Assembly: GCA_000435755.1 (NCBI GenBank)
Contig: FR889077.1
Coordinates: forward strand, 1 to 23,032
From: Clostridium sp. CAG:508
GTDB taxonomy: Bacteria; Bacillota; Clostridia; TANB77; CAG-508
Direction: 5' to 3'
DNA: 23,032 nucleotides
Below, in pieces: positions 8,613-16,024 of the stretch. Under the pieces are notes generated by a model. The model saw only the letters and a list, made by a program, of their open reading frames with translations, made no database searches and was not told the DNA's origin. Each line of letters begins with the position of its first letter. Position 1 is the first letter of the stretch. The translations under genes and the position numbers were made by a program.

Positions 8613-8643
8613 TATTTTGCACATTTTTTTGTAAAATTATTCA
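8613..8643 (-). promoter_or_regulatory. Candidate sigma-G/sigma-F promoter of sleB-ypeB
   Basis: On the minus strand, TGAATA (8638-8643), an 18-nt spacer and CAAAATA (8613-8619). This compares with a forespore-sigma pattern of about TGAATA / CATACTA: exact -35, 5 of 7 at -10. The transcript would start near 8607, 22 nt before the chosen sleB ATG. Forespore expression of sleB is established in Bacillus. Confidence 0.5.
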
Positions 8644-8648
8644 TTTTA

Positions 8649-8677
8649 TTGTGATTTTGAATAATGTGTGATACAAT
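8649..8677 (+). promoter_or_regulatory. Probable promoter of the glycolipid glycosyltransferase
   Basis: Plus strand: TTGTGA (8649-8654), a 17-nt spacer and TACAAT (8672-8677) with an extended TGA before it. The transcript would start near 8684. An AAGGAGA RBS lies at 8694-8700 before the ATG at 8711. It is divergent from the sleB promoter. Confidence 0.5.
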
Positions 8678-8710
8678 TGGTTCAAATAAATACAAGGAGA
8701 AAGAAATTTT

Positions 8711-9835
8711 ATGAGAAAAGTGATAATCCTTTATGCATCCTATGGTGGTGGACATTTATCAGCTGCAAAATCTATTCAAAAATACATAACAGAAAATTAT
8801 GAAAATATTGAAACTCAAATGATAGACTGTATGAAATATGTAAATAGACCTATAGAAAAGATGACAACTGGTGCTTATAGAGAAATGGCTAAAAAAGCTC
8901 CAAAGTTGTGGGGCAAAGTATATGAAGGCTCTCAAAAAGGCTTGCTTTCTGAAATTAGCAAAGATAGTAATAAATTGATGGCTAAAAAATTAGGAAAATT
9001 AATTAATGAAATAAATCCTGATTTAATTATTTCCACTCACCCATTCAGTAGTCAAATGGCAAGTTATTTAAAAGCAAAAGGTAAAATTGATTGTGAAATT
9101 GCAACAATTTTAACTGATTTTGCTATTCATAAACAGTGGCTTGTTGGCAGTGAATATACAAATAATTTCTTCGTCTCAAATGATAATATGAAAAATGATA
9201 TGATTGAATTAGGAATAAATGAAAATAAAATCCATGTTACCGGAATTCCTATGTCTGATAGATTTTTCGAAAATTTTGATAAAGAAAAAATCTATAAAAT
9301 GTTTGAATTAAATCCTAGTAAGAAAGTAATTTTATTTTTCGGTGGTGGTGAATTTGGTTTAGGAAAAGATAGAACTGTTCAAGTTTTAGAAGCTTTTATC
9401 AAAAAACTTACTGATTTTCAAATTGTTGCCGTAGCAGGTAAAAATGAAAAAATGAAAGAAGCTTTTGAAGAATTAGTTAAAAATAATCAAGCTGAAGATA
9501 GAGTTAGAGTTCTTGGTTTTACAGATAAAGTTCCAGAACTTATGAATATATCTTGCTTAGTTGTAAGTAAGCCTGGTGGTCTTACAACTACTGAGAGTTT
9601 AGCTTCTAACTTACCTATGATAATTATTAATCCAATACCCGGTCAAGAAGAAGAAAATGCTGAATTTTTAGAATCTAAAGGTGCTGGTATCTGGCTTAGA
9701 TCAGATGCTAATCCAGATGAAATTATTGACTTGGTATTTAAAGATGAAAATAAACTTATTGAAATGAGAGAAAATGCAATTAAACTTGCTAAAAAGAATT
9801 CTACTAAAGAAATTTGTGATATATTATTAAAATAA
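8711..9835 (+). CDS. MGDG-synthase/UgtP-type diacylglycerol glycosyltransferase
   Basis: 374 aa, GT-B fold, family GT28-like. Members (UgtP/YpfP, plant MGD1) transfer a hexose from a UDP-sugar to diacylglycerol at the inner membrane face, making glycolipids and lipoteichoic-acid anchors. The start is typical: LYASYGGGHLSAAK (7-20), with the glycine-rich loop and His that contact the acceptor. The N-terminal acceptor domain includes DLIISTHPF (103-111). The C-terminal donor domain has FFGGGEFGLGK (208-218) and the donor-binding VVSKPGGLTTTESL (283-296). There is no signal peptide; it should be a peripheral membrane protein. It stands alone between its own promoter and a shared terminator. Sugar and acceptor specificity cannot be read from sequence; it could make mono- or diglucosyl lipids. 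Confidence 0.85.
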   Translation: MRKVIILYASYGGGHLSAAKSIQKYITENYENIETQMIDCMKYVNRPIEKMTTGAYREMAKKAPKLWGKVYEGSQKGLLSEISKDSNKLMAKKLGKLINEINPDLIISTHPFSSQMASYLKAKGKIDCEIATILTDFAIHKQWLVGSEYTNNFFVSNDNMKNDMIELGINENKIHVTGIPMSDRFFENFDKEKIYKMFELNPSKKVILFFGGGEFGLGKDRTVQVLEAFIKKLTDFQIVAVAGKNEKMKEAFEELVKNNQAEDRVRVLGFTDKVPELMNISCLVVSKPGGLTTTESLASNLPMIIINPIPGQEEENAEFLESKGAGIWLRSDANPDEIIDLVFKDENKLIEMRENAIKLAKKNSTKEICDILLK

Positions 9836-9861
9836 ATTTTTATATTTATATAATATAAAAA

Positions 9862-9899
9862 ATAAGATGTGGTAAATTTTATTATTTACTACATCTTAT
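9862..9899. terminator. Bidirectional terminator between convergent genes
   Basis: A 15-bp stem with one G-U pair: ATAAGATGTGGTAAA (9862-9876), an 8-nt loop, TTTACTACATCTTAT (9885-9899), with A-rich and T-rich flanks. It lies between the glycosyltransferase (plus) and the sortase remnant (minus), whose stop codon is inside the 3' arm. Confidence 0.85.
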
Positions 9900-10279
9900 A
9901 TTTTTGCTCTCGCTTTTACTACAAACCTTTTACTTCCATCTTTATTGCATGTTATCAATGTTACTTCTGTATTGCCTTTTGTCAACTGGCTAGTACAATC
10001 TGTGTCATATGGTCCAACAGTATAGGTATCATATACTTCATAGTCTAAAGTTTTTCCAGTTAAATCTGTTATTTTTACAATTGCTCCTTTTTTTATTTTA
10101 TTTAACTTTCCAAAAAATCTTGAATCTTCATAATTATGTCCTACAATACACATATTTCCAACTTCATTTGGATTTGCGCCCCAATATTTGTTTAATGATA
10201 TTTTTAACAAAGCTGTTGATGTTGATGACAAAACTGGATATTTTATTCCAAGGCTAGGAATATTTAGATTAGCTATCAC
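9896..10279 (-). pseudogene. Sortase catalytic domain lacking its N-terminal anchor
   Basis: 127 aa from a GTG at 10279. Sortases are membrane-anchored transpeptidases that cut LPXTG signals and attach the protein to the cell wall. The whole catalytic barrel seems present, from IANLNIPSLGIKYPV (2-16) on, with catalytic His48 (CIVGHNY), Cys111 (TLITC) and Arg118 (KRFVVKAR). What is missing is the usual N-terminal membrane segment and linker. The open frame extends 18 codons upstream of the GTG but holds no ATG, GTG or TTG, and ends at a TAA at 10334-10336, inside an inverted repeat. No good RBS precedes the GTG. Only about 50 bp separate that stop from the LPXTG gene, so the missing part is not nearby in another frame. 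I read it as a truncated, probably inactive copy; an unanchored active enzyme is possible. The class is not certain. Confidence 0.8.
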
Positions 10280-10323
10280 ATCATAAGTTTTTCCATTACT
10301 TGCTTTATATTTTAAAGTATTAT

Positions 10324-10375
10324 TTAAGAGGGATTATATTCTTAGTTTAATAAGTATATATAAATTCCCTCTTAT
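10324..10375. repeat. Inverted repeat at the sortase truncation point
   Basis: TTAAGAGGGA (10324-10333) is inverted as TCCCTCTTAT (10366-10375), with further imperfect AT pairing inside (TTCTTAG facing TAAGTAT), giving a long hairpin. It fills the gap between the LPXTG gene and the sortase remnant. No T-tract follows either arm on the minus strand, so it is a poor Rho-independent terminator. It may be a deletion scar or the remains of a small element (inference). Confidence 0.55.
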
Positions 10376-10385
10376 ATAATAAACA

Positions 10386-11987
10386 TTAAATATCTCTTAG
10401 TTTATTTGTTCTTATAAATGCATATCCACCACATAAAGCAGTAATTGTAATAACTACAATAACTCCCATTCCAATACCTGTTTGAGGTAATTTTCCTGTT
10501 GCTTTAGTATTATCTGTTATTTTATCAGTCTCATTTGGTATATTTGAAGATTTTCCGCTTCCATCCATTGAATAAATTTCTGCTTCATATACTGTTTTAG
10601 TATCCATTACTAACTTTCCCCATAGTGCGAACTTCTTTGTACCTGTAAAACCTGATAAATCTTTTTCAAATTTTCCATCTTTAGTTTCTACCCAATCTTT
10701 TTCATTATATTGTGGTAATGTCTGTTTGTATTTTGTTAAAAATTCAGCATATGTTATTTTTGAATTTTTATATTCTTCTTTTAATGCTGTTAATTCACTA
10801 AACTTTTTATCAGTTACTTCTACAAATTGATAGTATAATTTATAACTTCCTGTATAGTTTTTTACAGTTATACTTGATGTACCATTAAATATTACATATG
10901 GGAAAGACAAATATTGTTTTGTGTCTTCTGTACCTGTATTATTATTTGAATTTACAACAGTTACTGTACAAGTTGCTTTTTTGTTACCATCTTGTGTAGT
11001 TACTGTAATTATTGCAGAACCAACTTTCTTTCCTGTTATCTTTCCAGCATTATTAACTGCTACAATAGATTCATCACTTGAAGTCCAATTTACTATTTTA
11101 TTTGTAGCATTAGTTGGTTTAAATGTAGGTGTAAGTGTAAGTGTTTCTCCTAGTTTTAAAGTTTTTGTTGATGGTACTGAAATACCTTCTAATGCAATAT
11201 CTGGCTCTAAATTATCTACTAATATATAACCATATATATTTTTTAATCCAGTACCAGAAAAATATATCCACATATAATATAATCCATTTTCAGGAACAGA
11301 TATATTACTTTGAGGATATCCAAATCCATTCATACCTGTAGCATAGTCATAACCATTCCAGTACTCCCAAGTAGTCCAATTTGAACTAGGTGGGTTTGTT
11401 TTTAACATTCCCTCAAGTTCCATTACATCTCCATTTTTTGATTTAATTTCTTTATACTTATTTATAATGCTAGTATCTGTAATTTTTTCATACTGATAAT
11501 ATGCCTCGCTATTTGAAGCACATCTTAATGCAATTTGAATACAATCTGTAGAGCTAGAGTTAAATTGTTTTCCGTTATTAAGTACTGTATAGTTTGCTAC
11601 CCTTAAATATGGTGTTTTTAAATTAACAGAATATGGTTGTAATACCACAGTATCTGTAGTTTTATCTTTTATCGTGATATAACCTGTATCAACAACATTT
11701 ATAACATCTCTTAAATCTTTTGTAGTAGTTGTTACATCAACAACTGCTGTTGTTTCAGTATATTCTGTTATTAAATGCCATGTTAATACTTCTGCAGCTA
11801 CAGTTTTTGTAAGACCAAATTCATATTCATGTGTTTTGTCTAAAGTCAATCCTTTAAATTCAAATTTCATACTACCATTGTTTGAATAAATATTTCTTGT
11901 TACGCTTACATCAGCTGCATTAACTACATTAGGTATTAATAATAGAATAGCAAATATTGCTATTATTAAATATTTAGCTTTTGTCAT
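10386..11987 (-). CDS. LPXTG-anchored surface protein with Ig-like (Big_2) domain
   Basis: 533 aa. A signal peptide spans about 1-24 (hydrophobic core, then NVVNA before ADVS). A sorting signal sits at the C-terminus: LPQTG (500-504), a hydrophobic stretch (505-525) and a basic tail, so the mature protein should be wall-linked by a sortase. A bacterial Ig-like Big_2 domain spans about 264-346, with the tell-tale NWTSSDESIVAV and GSAIITVTT. On each side lie similar unrecognised modules of about 115 residues (about 126-258 and 358-475), each starting near YLR/YLS and containing YYQYEKITD or YYQFVEVTD. The ATG at 11987 has an AAGGAG RBS. It follows the 107-aa membrane gene by 26 nt and precedes the sortase remnant, so substrate and sortase were probably once one operon. 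Ligand unknown. Confidence 0.9.
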   Translation of the reverse strand: MTKAKYLIIAIFAILLLIPNVVNAADVSVTRNIYSNNGSMKFEFKGLTLDKTHEYEFGLTKTVAAEVLTWHLITEYTETTAVVDVTTTTKDLRDVINVVDTGYITIKDKTTDTVVLQPYSVNLKTPYLRVANYTVLNNGKQFNSSSTDCIQIALRCASNSEAYYQYEKITDTSIINKYKEIKSKNGDVMELEGMLKTNPPSSNWTTWEYWNGYDYATGMNGFGYPQSNISVPENGLYYMWIYFSGTGLKNIYGYILVDNLEPDIALEGISVPSTKTLKLGETLTLTPTFKPTNATNKIVNWTSSDESIVAVNNAGKITGKKVGSAIITVTTQDGNKKATCTVTVVNSNNNTGTEDTKQYLSFPYVIFNGTSSITVKNYTGSYKLYYQFVEVTDKKFSELTALKEEYKNSKITYAEFLTKYKQTLPQYNEKDWVETKDGKFEKDLSGFTGTKKFALWGKLVMDTKTVYEAEIYSMDGSGKSSNIPNETDKITDNTKATGKLPQTGIGMGVIVVITITALCGGYAFIRTNKLRDI

Positions 11988-12013
11988 TTTAATTTTTCTC
12001 CTTTGATATAGTA

Positions 12014-12337
12014 TTATTCATTGATTTTTTTATCAAATAAAGACATTGCAATCTTCCCAACTACTGGTAATTCTGGATCTTCTCCCTTATTAACTTTAAC
12101 AATTCCAATAATCACAAGAGCAATATATAATCCATATACAATTGTTGAGAAAAATGGAATATATACAGGAATAAATCTATAAATCATGTATATTACCATA
12201 TATCCTATACCTATAACTATAGCTTGTGCTGCATGGATTTTTGTATTTCTTTCATTGTCTTTCATACCATATAGTACAATAAGACCTCCAATCCATGTAA
12301 ATATGTATGCTAAAACTCCTTTTCCTTTTTCTGACAT
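12014..12337 (-). CDS. Small three-helix membrane protein, DUF4870-like
   Basis: 107 aa from the ATG at 12337. Three hydrophobic segments (about 5-24, 34-56 and 58-82) are followed by a short charged tail. The start KGKGVLAYIFTWIGGLIVLY and the KIHAAQAI motif after the first loop resemble the DUF4870/Tic20-like family, whose function is unknown. An ATG three codons upstream (12346) is fused directly to the AAGGAG, leaving no spacing, whereas the chosen ATG is 9 nt from it. It has its own promoter (12372-12400) and is followed by the LPXTG gene, which suggests co-transcription. A role in surface-protein export or wall anchoring would be guesswork. Confidence 0.8.
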   Translation of the reverse strand: MSEKGKGVLAYIFTWIGGLIVLYGMKDNERNTKIHAAQAIVIGIGYMVIYMIYRFIPVYIPFFSTIVYGLYIALVIIGIVKVNKGEDPELPVVGKIAMSLFDKKINE

Positions 12338-12371
12338 ATTTTTCATCTCCTTTCTCTATTTTTCATTTATA

Positions 12372-12400
12372 TGTATATCAATAAAATCGAAAAAAGTCAA
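12372..12400 (-). promoter_or_regulatory. Promoter of the DUF4870-like / LPXTG unit
   Basis: On the minus strand, TTGACT (12395-12400), a 17-nt spacer and TATACA (12372-12377) with an extended TGA. The transcript would begin near 12365. The promoter sits just after the recR terminator. Confidence 0.6.
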
Positions 12401-12425
12401 TGTTTTTTTACTTTTTGCACAGAAA

Positions 12426-12456
12426 AAGTTGAAAAGTATTTCACACTTTTCAACTT
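12426..12456 (-). terminator. Terminator of the dnaX-ybaB-recR array
   Basis: A perfect 12-bp stem, AAGTTGAAAAGT / ACTTTTCAACTT with a 7-nt loop, followed on the minus strand by a T5 run. It starts 1 nt after the recR stop codon. Confidence 0.88.
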
Positions 12457-12457
12457 C

Positions 12458-13057
12458 TTATAATTCTCTTCTTCCTTCCAAAGCTTTACTTAAAGTAACT
12501 TCATCTGTGTACTCTAAATCTCCACCTACCGGAATTCCATGTGCAATTCTTGTAACCTTTACTCCAAGTGGTTTTACAAGTTTTGATATATACATTGCTG
12601 TTGCTTCTCCTTCAACTCTTGGATTTGTTGCTAAAATTATTTCTTTAACTTGTCCTTCCATTAAACGTGAAAGTAACTCTTTTAATTTTATATCATCTGG
12701 CCCTACTCCATTCATTGGAGAAATACTTCCATGCAATACATGGTAAACACCTTTAAATTCATGCGTTCTTTCCATTGCAACAACATCTCTTACATCTTCT
12801 ACAACACAAATAATAGAATGATCTCTATTTTGATTACCACATATTGGGCATGGGTCTGTATCTGTAATATTATAGCATTGTGAACAATATTTTAAATTCT
12901 TTTTTGCATCTTGTATTGCTGTTATAAATTCATTAGTTTCTTCTTCACTTGCATCTAATATATGAAAAGCAAGCCTTGCTGCTGTTTTGTTTCCAATGCT
13001 AGGCAATTTTTCAAATGCTTCAATTAATTTTTCTATTGATGGTGAATAATATGACAT
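12458..13057 (-). CDS. recR: Recombination mediator RecR
   Basis: 199 aa, the standard length. With RecO and RecF, RecR helps load RecA on gapped DNA. The N-terminal helix-hairpin-helix (LPSIGNKTAARLAFHIL, 18-34) is followed by a C4 zinc site (Cys58, Cys61, Cys70, Cys73). The Toprim domain starts at IICVVEDVRDV (82-92), and the conserved RIAHGIPVGGDLEYTD lies at 170-185. The start is 1 nt after the ybaB stop and has only a weak RBS, so translation is probably coupled to ybaB. It is the last gene of the array, with a terminator directly behind it. Confidence 0.96.
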   Translation of the reverse strand: MSYYSPSIEKLIEAFEKLPSIGNKTAARLAFHILDASEEETNEFITAIQDAKKNLKYCSQCYNITDTDPCPICGNQNRDHSIICVVEDVRDVVAMERTHEFKGVYHVLHGSISPMNGVGPDDIKLKELLSRLMEGQVKEIILATNPRVEGEATAMYISKLVKPLGVKVTRIAHGIPVGGDLEYTDEVTLSKALEGRREL

Positions 13058-13058
13058 C

Positions 13059-13400
13059 TTACATTAACCCCGGAATATTGTATTTTCCAAGCTCTTGAGC
13101 TTGTGCACTGTCAACTTTTCTTAATGCTTCATTTACACAACTTAATATTAAATCTTGTAACATTTCTACATCTTCTGGATCAACAGCTTCTTTTTGAATT
13201 TTAATTTCTTTTAATTCTTTACTACCAGATACTTTTACATATACTGCTCCACCACCAACACTTGCATCAAACTCTTTATTTGCAAGTTCTGTCTGTGATT
13301 TTTCCATATCTGCTTGCATTTTTTTTGCTTCTTTCATTAATTGATTGATGTTCATTCCACCAAATCCTCCCATTCCTCCTGGGAAACCTCTTTTTGACAT
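13059..13400 (-). CDS. ybaB: YbaB/EbfC nucleoid-associated protein
   Basis: 113 aa. YbaB/EbfC proteins are small DNA-binding dimers that coat the nucleoid; the precise role is unsettled. A Gly/Met-rich N-terminus (GFPGGMGGFGGMN) is followed by the typical MKEAKKMQADMEKSQTELA helix and the VYVKVSGSKELKEIKI beta strand region. The C-terminus (LGKYNIPGLM) matches the family's usual ending. The ATG at 13400 has AGGAG 9 nt upstream. It lies 12 nt after dnaX and 1 nt before recR, the near-universal gene order. Confidence 0.95.
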   Translation of the reverse strand: MSKRGFPGGMGGFGGMNINQLMKEAKKMQADMEKSQTELANKEFDASVGGGAVYVKVSGSKELKEIKIQKEAVDPEDVEMLQDLILSCVNEALRKVDSAQAQELGKYNIPGLM

Positions 13401-13412
13401 TGTAATACACTC

Positions 13413-15011
13413 CTATTCTTCTATAATATTTATTGGAATATCTAATTCCTCTTTAATTGTATCTTCTGAGTTCTTTTGTTTAGCCTTTTGAGCTAAAATA
13501 GCATCTTGACAATCTAATAATTTAATTCTCATCTCTTTACCACATTCTATTGAAACAAGTCTTGTTAATTCTTGTATATTTTCCGGCTTTTCCATAATGC
13601 TCTTTACAAATGGAGTCAACCCATTTTGAAATACTATACCAACTGTCATGTCATTTAACATTGTCGCAACTGTGTTTAGTAAGTTACTTGCTAAAAGCAT
13701 TTTTCTGTCTTGTTTTAATTTTTCAATTATTTTATTCCAGAATGGCAATTTTTCTATATTTAAATTTGAAACCTGTTCAATGTGTACTTTTCCTACAGGC
13801 TTATCAAATTTTTTTTCTTGTTTTGGCTCTGTACTTTGTTGAACTGCCACCTTAATATTTCCTGAATTTATTTTATTTTCTAAATTATTTAATCTTGCTG
13901 TTATATCTTCAAGTCCTGATGTATTTACACTTTCTTGTGGACTACAAAGCTTAATCATTTCAACTTCAAATAGTACTGTTTTTTGAGAAGACCATTTCAT
14001 ATTATTTTCAAGTTCTGATAATGCATAAATTATTTGAAGTAATCTTTCTTTTGAAATTTGCCTTGAAATTTCATCCATTTGTTTTAATTCGTCTTGGCTA
14101 TATATTTCAAGCTTTCCACCTGTTTTATATACTAACATATCTTTAGCATATTTAATAATTTCCCATAATAAGTTGTTTAACTCTTTTCCTTGATTAGTAA
14201 TGTCTTCAATTGTTTTTAATATATCTTCTACTTTATATTCAGCAATTGCTTTCATAATTTGTGCTATAAATGTTAGTTTTGGAATTCCAACCAAATCTTT
14301 AACTAAATTTTCATCAATTTTATCATTTCCTTCTTGAATGCATCTTTCAAGAATACTTAAAGCATCTCTCATTGCTCCATCTGCTAAAACTGATATTATT
14401 TTTAATGCTTCTTTTGTAATTTCTATGTTACTTTCTTTACATACATACTCAAGTCTTTTACTAATATCAGCATTTGATATTTTTTTAAAGTCAAAACGTT
14501 GACATCTTGAAAGTATTGTTGCTGGTAACTTTTGAGGTTCTGTTGTAGCTAATATAAATTTAACATGTGCTGGTGGTTCTTCTAATGTTTTTAAAAGTGC
14601 ATTAAAAGCTCCTGTTGAAAGCATGTGAACCTCATCTATAATATATACTCTGTATTTTGCAAGTGTTGGTAAGAAATTAACCTCATCACGAATTGCTCTG
14701 ATGTCGTCTACACTGTTATTTGAAGCAGCATCCATTTCAACAATATCTGTTAAAGAACCTGATAATGCAGCTTTGCAAATTTCACATTCATTACATGGCT
14801 CTCCATCTTGAGGATTTAAACAGTTTACAGCTCTTGCTAAAATTTTAGCAGTAGTAGTTTTTCCAGTACCTCTAGTACCATTTAATAAATATGCATGACC
14901 AACTCTACCAGACGTAATTTGATTTCTTAATGTCTTAGTAATAGCTTCTTGACCAACCATATCTGAAAATTTTAGTGGCCTAAATTTTCTATACAAAGCC
15001 GTATATGCCAT
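13413..15011 (-). CDS. dnaX: DNA polymerase III tau (and probably gamma) subunit
   Basis: 532 aa. DnaX is the ATPase of the clamp loader; full-length tau also links the loader to the polymerase and helicase. Walker A GTRGTGKT lies at 45-52, a zinc site at Cys64, Cys73, Cys76 and Cys79, Walker B IIDEVH at 124-129 and the sensor SRC at 168-170. Domain III runs to about 360, followed by a linker and the tau-specific C-terminal part. The linker contains an eight-A run at codons 399-401 that looks like a programmed -1 frameshift site giving a 402-residue gamma-like product (listed separately). The ATG at 15011 has an AAGGTGA RBS. It lies downstream of the SRP RNA, as in Bacillus. Confidence 0.96.
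   Translation of the reverse strand: MAYTALYRKFRPLKFSDMVGQEAITKTLRNQITSGRVGHAYLLNGTRGTGKTTTAKILARAVNCLNPQDGEPCNECEICKAALSGSLTDIVEMDAASNNSVDDIRAIRDEVNFLPTLAKYRVYIIDEVHMLSTGAFNALLKTLEEPPAHVKFILATTEPQKLPATILSRCQRFDFKKISNADISKRLEYVCKESNIEITKEALKIISVLADGAMRDALSILERCIQEGNDKIDENLVKDLVGIPKLTFIAQIMKAIAEYKVEDILKTIEDITNQGKELNNLLWEIIKYAKDMLVYKTGGKLEIYSQDELKQMDEISRQISKERLLQIIYALSELENNMKWSSQKTVLFEVEMIKLCSPQESVNTSGLEDITARLNNLENKINSGNIKVAVQQSTEPKQEKKFDKPVGKVHIEQVSNLNIEKLPFWNKIIEKLKQDRKMLLASNLLNTVATMLNDMTVGIVFQNGLTPFVKSIMEKPENIQELTRLVSIECGKEMRIKLLDCQDAILAQKAKQKNSEDTIKEELDIPINIIEE
13769..13817 (-). promoter_or_regulatory. Candidate -1 programmed frameshift signal in dnaX
   Basis: On the coding strand, GAA AAA AAA TTT GAT contains an A8 run (13809-13816), giving the slippery heptamer A AAA AAA in frame. 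After a -1 shift the next codons are ATT and TGA, so translation stops at once, after residue 402. Six nt downstream is an 8-bp stem with one G-U pair: AAGCCTGT (13795-13802) with ACAGGTTT (13769-13776), loop 18 nt. E. coli dnaX makes gamma by a -1 shift at A AAA AAG, and Thermus by slippage on an A run. Confidence 0.6.
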
Positions 15012-15087
15012 ACTTTTATCACCTTTTTCTTTACCTTTATTATATTATAATACTATTTCTAATAAATAAATGATATGAAAATTTAGG

Positions 15088-15207
15088 GCACTAGTCACTC
15101 TATGGAGAATAATTCCACACAAAAGTATCTACTTATTGCTGCTTCCTTCCGGATCTGACAAGGTTCATAGGCTTTTATTGGTTTATTCTCCACACAATGA
15201 CTACACC
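15088..15207 (-). ncRNA. ffs: Signal recognition particle RNA, small bacterial type
   Basis: The minus strand carries the universal SRP hairpin core, TCCGGAAGGAAGCAGC with GTCAGA before it (about 15138-15159). The flanking arms pair over a long distance: AGTCA...TGGAGAATAA on the 5' side with TTATTCTCCA...TGACT on the 3' side (15093-15202). This gives a 4.5S-like rod of about 115-120 nt without the long Alu part of Bacillus scRNA. It binds Ffh to target membrane proteins. The ends are estimated from the closing stem. Position directly upstream of dnaX is typical for Firmicutes. Confidence 0.9.
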
Positions 15208-15261
15208 TTACTTTAATCATATCATTTGCATTATATACTTTTTTAGTTCAAATATCAAGTA

Positions 15262-16005
15262 TTATTTTACTCTTTTAAAAATTATATCACTTGTGTCGTT
15301 TATTTCTAAATAACAATTTTTATCTTCTCCAAACTCACTAGTTGGAAGGTTCAATTCAATATTTGTCTTATATTTAGCTTTAGTAGTTTCTATTGTAAAG
15401 TCAAAAGAAACTTTGAATTTTATTTCTTCATAACTAGCTTCAATTTTTTCTAATAGGCTAGAATTATGTTCAATTTGTTTATCTTTGTCTGATCTATATT
15501 CTCCTATATTTGTATTGCTTATACGAAATACTGCAGTTCCACCTTTACTACCTATTTCTAAATTAGTTGAACTACTTTGACTTGCACCTTTAAAATCTAA
15601 TTTTTCTTTAACTTCAAATTGTTCATCATATGCAAAAAGTCTACCTGCTTCACTATTAGGCATATATACTTTTATACTTCCTTTTTGAGGTTCTTCAAGT
15701 ACTTTTATATTATCTATTTTTACTGATTTTATAAGTAAATTTTGTGATTTTTCTGCATTTTGATCAATGTAAAAATGAATATCATTATTTTGGAAAATAC
15801 TAAAATCCCATTTTTTATCGCTCTCTCCATTTTCTACACCTTCAACTGTACCAACTACTATAACTTTTGAAAGTTTAAAAGGCATATTAGTTTCACCTTC
15901 AACCTCATATTTAATCATTAATATACCAACTATTACTAATACAAAAATTAGTATTGTTATTGCTATTACAAGTTTTATCATTTGCTTTTTACTATCTGTA
16001 AACAT
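15262..16005 (-). CDS. Unrecognised single-pass membrane protein, 247 aa
   Basis: I do not recognise this family. One membrane segment lies near the N-terminus (about 9-31, after a short basic stretch), so most of the protein should be outside the cell. The rest has alternating beta-like stretches rich in charged residues and no cysteine motif or known catalytic pattern; only one Cys occurs, near the C-terminus. The ATG at 16005 has an AAGGAGA RBS. A longer in-frame reading starting at 16089 would run through the tRNA-Ser gene and is not credible. It sits between tRNA-Ser and the SRP RNA, inside an otherwise conserved block of tadA, SRP RNA and dnaX. Confidence 0.82.
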   Translation of the reverse strand: MFTDSKKQMIKLVIAITILIFVLVIVGILMIKYEVEGETNMPFKLSKVIVVGTVEGVENGESDKKWDFSIFQNNDIHFYIDQNAEKSQNLLIKSVKIDNIKVLEEPQKGSIKVYMPNSEAGRLFAYDEQFEVKEKLDFKGASQSSSTNLEIGSKGGTAVFRISNTNIGEYRSDKDKQIEHNSSLLEKIEASYEEIKFKVSFDFTIETTKAKYKTNIELNLPTSEFGEDKNCYLEINDTSDIIFKRVK

Positions 16006-16024
16006 TTTGGTCTCCTTTTTTAAT

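Noticed and set aside
12186..12746. 186-aa open frame on the plus strand
   Set aside because: It crosses the DUF4870-like gene, a promoter, a terminator and recR in antisense; not credible as a gene.
15012..15087. A separate dnaX promoter at a TATAAT-like sequence upstream of dnaX
   Set aside because: The -10 is good but no acceptable -35 is found 16-18 nt away; left open rather than called.
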